A stretch of 64,000 bases of DNA from Toxonevra muliebris. Lineage: Eukaryota > Arthropoda > Insecta > Diptera > Pallopteridae. The DNA lies in assembly GCA_963691655.1 (NCBI GenBank), contig OY829329.1, forward strand, positions 64,722,852-64,786,851, given 5' to 3'. The stretch's first letter is position 1. Each line of letters begins with the position of its first letter. The notes under the pieces were generated by a model. That model ran no database searches. It worked only from the letters and a program-made list of their open reading frames with translations, and was not told the origin of the DNA. Of the stretch, positions 55,701-64,000 are shown in pieces. The translations under genes were made by a program, and so were the position numbers.

Positions 55701-56725
55701 TTATATATTTGCAGAGGCTACAGCTGACCAAACTTTTTTAAAAAATTTATGGGAAAATAGGCAGAATTCAACAAAAAATGCATTTTTTTCTGTTTTTTAC
55801 TTATAATAACTTCTAAAGTAGTGTGTTTAATATATTTGATCCCAGGCAATACTTGTTGTTCATGGTGTGGCGTAGAAATATTTTTATTCTTTTTTTACAC
55901 CTGGTCACCTTATTTTCTTGGAGTAAGCCAAAAACTACTATAGCCTCTAAAATTCAGAAAATTTTTTTTTATTTTTTTAAGTACTAAAATTGGTTTCCAA
56001 ATTGGATCATGGTATCTAGTACCGGAACCAAGGCCGTATTTAGGGGGGAGGTTTTGGGGGTTCTGACCCCCCACCCCCCCGAAATGTGGAAACTTTATTC
56101 TAATTTTTGAGATTGATTGCCAATGGATGGAAAAAAAAGTCAAAATAAAATCTATTTAACGATATTTTTTACTTCCATCGTTTTTTTTTCTAAAAAGTCA
56201 AATATAAAAAATAAATTTGAAATCTTGGTTACACTATGCGATCAAATCCGATTTGTTTTCTTCGACATGAGGTTTGACTACGGATTCAAAAAGAGAAGCT
56301 GATACTTAGCACTCCTGCATTCATAGTTTTTCTAGGTCAGTATCTGTTTTTGATTTAAAGTTTCGTCCTGAAGGTTGGGTACATCATCAGTAGTGGGAAG
56401 TCAATGAGTTAATGAAATTATGTCCCTCACAATAAAAAAAATGCATTAGAATGCACATTGAATAACATTTATTTAAAAAAATTTAATTAATCTGTGAATT
56501 TTTTGTCACTTTTGACCATTTTTTTGAGGTTAAGATTAAAAAATATCGGAAAATTTTTCCTAAAATTTTAATTTTATAGGGTCCATCAAAAGTATCACCG
56601 ATTTAATTTATTGTATTTAAAAATCAGTTTGATAAAAATTATTTAAGAATATTTTCTTGGACTGAAAGCCCCCCCAAAAAAAATTTCTGGCTACGGCCCT
56701 GACCGGAACGATATGGGTTAAATAC
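55701..56725 (+). repeat. Dispersed repeat family K, copy split by a hAT-like element
   Basis: Inverted relative to 30478-31120, with the same succession of phrases (GAGGCTACAGCTGACCAAAC to GATATGGGTTAAATACG). It is interrupted at 56029-56701. Confidence 0.65.
56029..56701. mobile_element. hAT-like non-autonomous element, 673 bp (family J)
   Basis: The ends are CAAGGCCGTATTTAGGGGGG and, inverted, CAGGGCCGTAGCCAGAAATT followed by T and G runs. A perfect 8-bp target duplication ACCGGAAC lies at 56021-56028 and 56702-56709. The paralogous empty site is at 30650-30657. A related single end lies at 35973. No transposase frame is present. Confidence 0.85.
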
Positions 56726-57966
56726 GTTCTTCCCAAAATGTGGTTATTGAAGTTGGGGACCACGCTTATTCAACAACTACTAAACCAATTATCTTTAAAT
56801 TGAATATGCTTTTTCAATACATAATAATCTGGAGATTAGTCGAAGGATTTTTTTTATGCAAAACCATTTTTTTTTACAACTGAAAAATCAGCGTTTTTTA
56901 GTGAAAATCAAACTGTTGACAGTTGGCCATTTTGTTACATATGTATATTTTTTCAATCCTTCGATCAATCACTAGATAATCTTATAATAAAAGTAAATCC
57001 ATTTCATTTTTGGATTTCAAATGATCTAGATTTGCAAAATATTGCTCATCGCGAAACATGTTTTCCAGAAAGGCCAATTTCTATTCAAATGTTTTCGAAA
57101 GAAATTTGTTAAAGTTAAGTTCAATGCATGTACTTTTAGATAATGAATAGTTTTTATAAAAAACTTTAGTAGTTTAACTAGAAAAATTCCTATTTTTTCG
57201 CGTCACAACTGGAGATTAGAATTTTATAATCTGTGGCATACATAAATTCTGCTAAATAATGAAATACCAGCTCATATTGCAAGCACCAAGAAAAAAAAAA
57301 AATATGAAAAAACGAAAACACAAAACTCCTCCCTTTCATTAAACAAAGACAACAGCAAAAAGAAACAAATAATTTCAAACGCTCATTGCTTTTATGAGGA
57401 CAATTCAATTTTGAGAGTAAATTGGAGGCAGTTATGGCTCCATAGAAAAAAATTTCTTTTCTTCAAAATTCTTTTCTTCAAAATCAAATCATTTCCATGC
57501 GAGAGCAATGAATGCAAATTTTAATGCCATTTTTAAAGGAAGAGGGGGGTTATCTCACTAATGCCAGTTTCAATCAAATTTGTCAGCATGTTGGCAATTT
57601 TGTATAGAAAATTCTACCTTTCTTTATCTTTGACATGAAATATGACATATACACCATACACATTGACGACGGCAGCTACACGACTACATCTGTTAAATAA
57701 TAAAAAACACATTTTCTTATGGAGATAATTATTTTGGCGACGACACGACCACATGACCACCGACCACAATTGTGGCTGTAGCCAATTTTAAATCTATTTC
57801 TAATTTGACAAGTGACAGAGAGAGAGAGAAGACAGTTTGCTTTTGTTGTTTTGGCTGCGTTTGCTACAGGTGGTGCCGCTTCCATTGTGTTTAGTAGCTG
57901 ACTACAAGGCAACAGTTGTAGTCGACAGAATTTCGTAGTCTTGTGTTCGTGTAGTTACTGTCGTTA
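56726..57966. other. Non-coding stretch with repeat fragments
   Basis: A family L segment (57300-57445, minus) matches 63850-63985. A family I end lies at about 57566-57605 (TTGTCAGCATGTTGGCAA). A possible inverted pair GCAGCTACACGACTAC (57671) and CGTGTAGTTACTGTCG (57949) was noted. No gene was recognised. Confidence 0.4.
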
Positions 57967-57974
57967 ATTTGTAT

Positions 57975-58933
57975 CAGCGATGCCAATTTGCGGGGAATTC
58001 CCCGATTTGTGGGTAATTTTACATAGTACGGGGAATCGAGGAATGAGCTGTTTTTTGAGGGGAATTCGAACCGTTCAGCTTTTAGTTATTAAAGTCAGTA
58101 GAATATTTTTTGTCAAATTTTATGTGATGTAAATCGTTTAGCTTTTGCAATATGATATTTCATATTTCAGATCTAAAATCTTTATCTTTTCCTAAGTGGG
58201 CCCTTGGTTTGAACGCCGAATGTTAGTTAGGCAAAACAGTCGCCTTCCCTTTCCACTGTTCAGAAGAGCTTAGCTATGCCTTGGTCCAACACCTCCTGAT
58301 TAAAACTCTTACCCATGCTGACTAATCTGTAAACTTACAAACTACGGTCAGCCATCATAAAAAAGATGAAGAATATTTTAAATGTTAAAAACCGATAGTC
58401 AAAACTTTAAACCCGTTTTTCTTAAAACAAGGTTTTTAATATTTTTTATTTGAGCCAAAAGAAAGTCCATGCCTCCTCTGTTTTGAGAACTTTGATGTCC
58501 AAAAGTGGGCTGAGGCTTGTTTATCTATCAAAATCAAGGTCTTAAATTTGGTATGGTAACTATTACCCAATGGAACTACTTAATTTTTATGCAAGTATGA
58601 GCCCAATCGATTTTGAGAGTGGGTTCCCTTGAGATGAAATCACTCATGTTTCAAAACAACTCCAAAGTCAGAAAGAACATTTCAATTAACCAGTCCTATA
58701 AAAAATGCTTAAGTTTTAGACCGAGATGGTGCAGGGCCGCTTTAAAATAACAGCCACCGAGATTAATTTTAAGCCAACGTAAAGGTATTTTTCATTTTTA
58801 TAAAATGTTTATATGAAAAGTGCGTATTGCGCTGTTGTAATATAAAATTATACCGGTGCGGGGAATTTGATCGAAAATCGGGGAATTTCTCGAGGGGTAT
58901 CGGGGAGACAGAAGAAATGAGTTGGCATCCCTG
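57975..58933 (+). mobile_element. Non-autonomous hAT-like element, 959 bp (family B, copy 3)
   Basis: Starts CAGCGATGCCAATTTGCGGG and ends GAGTTGGCATCCCTG. The target duplication is ATTTGTAT/ATGTGTAT (57967-57974, 58934-58941, one difference). It has the same CGGGGAAT-rich ends, with an internal deletion relative to the 1.3-kb copies. Confidence 0.88.
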
Positions 58934-58941
58934 ATGTGTAT

Positions 58942-61400
58942 GGGTAAATAGTGAAAACTAGGCATTACAAACAAACAGGAGAGAGGAGTAACAGTATCAT
59001 GAGATGAGAGATCTGGTTTCTTAAGAAAAATCTTCTCCTATTATGCTACTGAAATTTTTCTCTCTCGTTTCCGCTAAAAATTTCTCATTTTATATTGACT
59101 TCTCCATTTCAATTTTTGCCTCTTTCCTTCATCTCTCTTCTCTTTGTAAAAATATTAGTGCCTGGTTTTCACTATGACATTTTTAACAGTAGAGAGAGAG
59201 AGAGAGAGAGAGAGAAAAAGAGGATTGAAATTCTTGCAGATGTAAGCTCCGCCTATAATAGCGGCCTCAATTTTTGTGTGAAATTTACTCAATTAACCCA
59301 GATATGCCCAATGACCTGTACATAGTACACATCAAAAAAGATTTGATTTCAGTTGAATATATTCACATTTAATCAAAAATAAATATATCTGAGGTGTACT
59401 ACATATAAGATTTTGCGTATACTTGATTAAAATTAAATTGTCTTGAAAAAGAAATTTGTTGCACAGTGTTCTCTCAGACAATGCCTGAATTATGTATTAT
59501 TATTATTATTATTATTATTACAATGAATACAATTTAGGCATTACTATTTATGTATGCACTATGATGAAAAAGATGAGATTCTAACAAATAATATATGTAT
59601 AAAGAAGAAAGATAAAGAAGAAGAAGAAGAAGAAGCAGCAGCCACTTGAAGAAGAATTATTCCACTTGACGTTTATGAAAGTGATGAAACCACACAGAAT
59701 GCAATTAAAATCCAATTACTCAATGTCGTGAATAAAGCGTTAATTGCCAATGCCACAAATTTGCCAGAAATGAAAAACAAAAACAACTAAAACGCTAACA
59801 CAAGCACATGTGCGACACACACAAACACACACACGTATGTATGTATGTATGCATTTAATGACAATTCATTTCTGCTTACTACGCAAATACTTCAAACAAA
59901 CAAAAAACGTAAAAAGAAAATTGAACCCGGCAGAAAGCAAAGAAATGCAAGTATAAAAAAATTGCCTTCATTATAGTCAAGACAAACAAAAAAAAAAAAA
60001 AAATGGAAGCAAATGACGACAAAAAAAAGAGGCAGTGGCAGAATATCTACACAAGGCGTTGATGACATGCAGTCATATATAACTTCACATATATATATAT
60101 AGAATGTCACATAGCTGCTACTGTCCTTATTTGCACGCGACTGTATCCTCATACCTAATAAAAAAAAATTCCCCGCACTTTGCACACTTGACGACACTTT
60201 ATTATACGCGCACATTTTCGCGTTGACTGCAATCTTTTTTTTTTTATTATTATTATTTTACAGCTGTAGTAGCAAGCGGCAACAACAACAACAACAGCAG
60301 CAATGGCAGTAGTAGCAAGGGCAATGCCAGCCAGTAGCAGCTAAGACGAATCGCCGAGATTTATATTGTCGCTTGAAATTCCTTCCGCAGACAATATTGT
60401 TGCTGTTGTTGTTGCGCACATGGCATGCGTCGCTAAAAAATTCTTTATTGCGCGAATTCTTCTTCTTTCTATTTCTTTGCTTTCCTTCTATTTCAATTCA
60501 TTTTTTATTTTTTTTTTTTTTTCTTAAGCATTTCCGGCAGGCAGACACTAAGCAAGCAAAAAAGAAACGCTTTTACTGTTTCCACACAACAACAAGAAAT
60601 ACTCGTAAGTTTCTCCCTCATTACGCGCTTGCCGCGCTTGAATTATTTTCAATTACATTCCGACTGATAGCAGCAAACGGAAAAAAATAAAAAACAGACA
60701 CACTCATACAGTAGCAATGGCGGAAACGGAAGCGTATACGGTTTATGTCCGCAATACGCACTCGTATAAATATATAGCACACATACTTAATATCCTTTGA
60801 TAATATATGTGCTCAGTATGGCAATAATTCTAATATGAAATTTATATAATAATATTTATTTATCTGCACATTAAGTTGAAAAGCGAAATAAAATTTTAAA
60901 AATACTTACCGAATCTGAAGAAAATATTTCGTTGTAAATTTGGGAAGTAGTTGGTCCGATCAGTTGCAATTTACATTTGACACACACTTTGAAAAATTTT
61001 TATTGATCAATTCTTTTTGTATTGCGGTTTGGCAGTCCGTTTTTTGTTCTTTTTTTTTGCACACACAAATCTTTAATTTTTTTAAGTTATCTACATGCAC
61101 ATTTTTTTATTATGACTTGTAACTTGTTTTATTTTTTATAATTTTGCAAGTACTAAACTAAATAAATTGTTTAAATAAAATATGAATTAAACTAAATAAA
61201 AGAAAATCAACTAATTTCACATTTATTCCGCTTGTTTATTTCAGTAGCAACAAAAATAACTAACTAACGTTCGGATAACTGTGTTATTGACTGTGCTGAT
61301 GACACTGTATTTTTGTTGCTTTTTTTCTACTCTTTTCAACTCTTTCTCACGGCCATATTAACTCTGAGAGCGATCAAAAACATTTGAGAGAGATATGATA
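58942..61400. other. AT-rich non-coding stretch with microsatellites
   Basis: GA run (59193-59215), ATT run (59496-59520), GAA run (59616-59633), CA run (59816-59833), TATG repeats near 59840 and AAC/AGC triplets at 60281-60300. Apart from the candidate exon at 60264 nothing was recognised. Confidence 0.45.
60264..60337 (+). other. Candidate 3'-terminal exon ending in TAG
   Basis: A strong pyrimidine/ATT tract ends TTTTACAG at 60263. After two bases that complete a codon, the frame reads VVASGNNNNNSSNGSSSKGN and then ASQ before TAG, a composition common in fly proteins. The incoming phase is 1, which does not match the phase 0 exit of the 18862 exon, so a direct join is excluded. It may also be simple-sequence DNA. 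Confidence 0.18.
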
Positions 61401-61408
61401 CTCTCAAG

Positions 61409-62416
61409 CAGGGATGCCAACTCATTTTTTCTTTCTCCCCAATAGTTCTCGAGAAATTCCCAGATTTTTGATCAAATTCCCCTCATCGGTATAATTTCAT
61501 ATTATAACAGCGTGACACTCACTTTCCATATAAACATTTTACAAAAACGAAAAATACCTTAAAATTGATCTCGGTTAGTATTATTTAAGGGTGACCCTGA
61601 ACTTTCTCGGTCCAAAACTTAACCAAATTTTATAGGATTCGTAGATTAATAGAAATGTACTTTCTGAATCCGGAATTCTTTTGACACATGGGAGATTTCA
61701 TTGCAAGGGAATCCACTCTTAAAATCGATCAGGCTCAAACTTGCACAAAGTTTAGTCATATTGGATTGTAGCTACCACACCAAATTTGAACGAGATGAGG
61801 TGTGTTGAGTTACTAGATGTTCATTTTAATAGATAAACAAGTCTCAGCCTACTTTTGGACATCAACTTTATCAAAGGAAATGACATGGGCTTTCTTTTGA
61901 CTGTCGGTTTTTAACAGATATGAGATATGATGATTGACCGTAATTTATAAGTTTACAGATTTGTCAGCAGGGATTAAGAGTTATTAATCAGGAGGTGCTG
62001 GACGAAGACATAGCTAAGCCTTTCTGAACGCCGAAAGCGAAGTCGAAGCACCGCGCGACTGTTTTGGCCTGACTGACACTCGGCGTTATAAGCATCTATA
62101 TCTACGAAATCACTCCGAGTTTCTCTCTGAAATTTTTACAAAATACTTTCGAAATATAATACTTTCAAATACCACATTTTTTTAAAAAAAATCGACTTCT
62201 TCAAACCAAAAAAGTGCCCGCTTAAGAAAAAATTAAGATTTTAAGACCCAAAATATGAAATAAGGCATAAGTAAAACGTTTTACATCACATAAAATTTGA
62301 CAAAAAAAAAGCTGAACGACTTCAAATTCCCCGCGAAAAATAACTCATTCCCCGATTACCCGCTCTAAGTCAAATTCCCCGCAAATTGGGGAATTCCCCG
62401 CTAGTTGGCATCGCTG
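61409..62416 (-). mobile_element. Non-autonomous hAT-like element, 1008 bp (family B, copy 4)
   Basis: Starts CAGGGATGCCAACTCATTTT and ends inverted CAGCGATGCCAACTAGCGGG. A perfect 8-bp target duplication CTCTCAAG lies at 61401-61408 and 62417-62424. It is opposite in orientation to the neighbouring copy 20 bp to its right. Confidence 0.92.
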
Positions 62417-62436
62417 CTCTCAAGCACGGTGGGAAT

Positions 62437-63734
62437 CAGGGATGCCAACTTGCGGTGAATTCCCTGATTTGTGGGGAATTTTACTTAGTACGGTGAATCG
62501 GGGAATGAGCTGTTTTTTTGCGGGGAATTTTAAACCGTCCAGCTTTTAGTTGATAAAGTCTGTAGAATATTTTTTGTCAAATTTTATGTAATGTAAATCG
62601 TTTAGCTTTTGCAATACTTCATATTTTGGGTCTTATAATCTTCATCTCTTCTTAAGAGAGCCCTGCACTTTCTTGGTTTGGAAAAATTGATTTTTAAAAA
62701 ATTGATTTGTAAAAATTTCAGAGAGAAACTCGAAGTGCTTTAGTAGATATAGACGATTATAGCGGCGAGTGTCAGTCAGGCCAAAACAATCTCGCAGCGC
62801 TTCGGGATCTCTTTCGGCCGTTCAGAAAGGTCAAGCTATGCCTTCGTCCAGCACCTCCTGATTAATAACTCCGGATTCCGATTGCATCGGTCACCGATCT
62901 GTGCGTTATGCAGATGCACCTCTCGGTCGTATTGGGCTGAAGGAAGGTCCGTTGGGATTCGTTGATACATTTAAAAACCGATAGCCAAAACTTTGAGCCC
63001 TTTCTTCTCAAAACAAGGTGTTTGCCATTGACACGTACGTTCTAAAATTTAAATATGTTTTACGATACAACAATGGCCCCAGGACATAATTGAAAAAAAA
63101 GTTTGGTAAAAAAAGTTTTGGCAACGTTGTACTTTCGAAAAAATTCCAATTTTTGGAAAAACTAATCTGTCCGCCGAAATTCGCGTAGTTGGAAGGCGGT
63201 AGAATTTGTTTTGTATCCATGTAACTAATCACCTATTGCATTTGGAAATTTTTATCGAACACGTTTTTTATTTAATCTTTAATCTAGAATGAAAAAAGAA
63301 AATCTTAAAAAATCAAAATGTGACTATTTTTTTTTTCAAAATCAAAAATAGTTTTGACTTTTTTTCCAAAAGGAAACTTTTTTGTTTTTATTGGGGTCAA
63401 AAGAAAGTCCATGTATTTTCCTTTGAGTGTTTATCTATCAAAATGAACGTCGAGTAACTCGGTACACCGGATTCATTTGAGCTCAATCGATTTTAAGAGT
63501 GCGTTTTCTTGAGATGAAATCTCCCATGTGTTGAAAGAATTCCGGAGTCAGAAAGTACTACTTACTATTAACCTACCAGTTCTGAAGCGCATTAAAATAA
63601 CATTAACCTTGATCAATTTTAAGCGTGTGTCGCTGTTATAATATAAAATTATACCGGTGCGGGGAGTTTGATTGAAAATCGGGGAATTTCTCGGGGGCTA
63701 TCGGTGAGACAGGAAAAATGAGTTGGCATCCCTG
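62437..63734 (+). mobile_element. Non-autonomous hAT-like element, 1298 bp (family B, copy 5)
   Basis: Starts CAGGGATGCCAACTTGCGGT and ends GAGTTGGCATCCCTG. The target duplication is GTGGGAAT/GTGGGATT (62429-62436, 63735-63742, one difference). Its interior runs parallel to the 38139 copy, including the segment with TCGGTCACCGATCTGTGCGT and the TAATCTGTCCGCC stretch. Confidence 0.9.
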
Positions 63735-63742
63735 GTGGGATT

Positions 63743-64000
63743 ATACATATTCCATGCTGAGAGAGCTACAACAAGTACAACATTACATTAAATCAAAGAA
63801 TATATAATACATAGAAGGCGCATCACGAACAAATTTATTTGCACAAAAATTTTGTTCTATGGAGCCATAACTGGCTCCATTTTACGCTCAAAATTAAGTG
63901 TTTCTCATAAAAGCAATGAGTGGTTAAAATTATTTGTTTCTCTTTGCTGTTGGCTTTGTTTAATGAGAGGGTTTTTTTTTTTAATGAGAGTTTTGTGTTC
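63743..64000. repeat. Window end: family L segment and shared short phrase
   Basis: 63796-63823 repeats the phrase at 54952-54980. 63850-63985 repeats, in reverse, 57300-57445 (CTATGGAGCCATAACTG, AAGCAATGAG, AAATTATTTGTTTCTCTTTG). The repeat continues past the window. Confidence 0.5.

Overview
The window looks like non-coding nuclear DNA (intronic and/or intergenic) from a higher fly (Diptera, probably a schizophoran such as a tephritid or calyptrate). This is inferred from four things: AT-rich sequence with CAG/CAA, CA and TATG microsatellites; mariner, Tc1-like and hAT-like elements; a tRNA-derived SINE ending in GGTTAGGTTAGG; and the absence of any long host open reading frame. I could not run a database search, so the species is not identified. 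There is no operon-like or prokaryotic organisation.

Most of what can be explained is transposon-derived. (1) A family of non-autonomous hAT-like elements has five copies (15124-16029, 38139-39472, 57975-58933, 61409-62416, 62437-63734). Each is bounded by CAGGGATGCCAAC-type inverted ends and 8-bp target duplications. (2) A second 8-bp-TSD family with CACGGTTGCCACTT ends has three copies (2481-2988, 43977-44925, 51843-52848). Two of them carry the same nested TTAA-flanked element. (3) Two more hAT-like elements are at 4629-4923 and 56029-56701. (4) Dead mariner (DD34D) copies are at 28201-29531 and about 32239-33953, and two dead DD37E Tc1-type copies at about 21598-22587 and 48535-49640. Scraps of another mariner-like transposase lie at 26110-26410 and 29855-29975, and a LINE tail at about 12030-12345. 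(5) A tRNA-derived SINE with a 13-bp target duplication is at 30068-30387. (6) A 142-bp satellite array spans 26455-27912. (7) Several palindromic MITE/foldback families are scattered throughout.

Layout: 1-13 kb holds AT-rich DNA, MITEs, paired 310-bp elements and a LINE tail. 13-26 kb holds simple repeats, a CAG/CAA-rich non-repetitive block (17.7-20.3 kb), a TTAA element and a Tc1-like relic. 26-34 kb is a transposon cluster with the satellite, SINE and nested mariner. 34-48 kb has long simple or degenerate-repeat stretches with a hAT-like and a composite element. 48-53 kb has a Tc1-like relic, a GC-richer trinucleotide block, a composite element and a minisatellite. 53-64 kb has a possible small gene and the remaining hAT-like copies.

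Host-gene content is thin. The best candidate is a two-exon minus-strand gene at 54409-54798. It has a TATA-like box, a strong initiation context, a 102-bp GT-AG intron and a predicted protein of about 95 residues, which I do not recognise. Weaker candidates are a 53-residue proline-tailed small ORF (50458-50619) and several short splice-bounded blocks on the plus strand (3938-4000, 9680-9749, 18862-18942, 60264-60337). The first three of these have compatible phases and could be exons of one gene with very long introns. I found no rRNA, intact tRNA, CRISPR array or virus.
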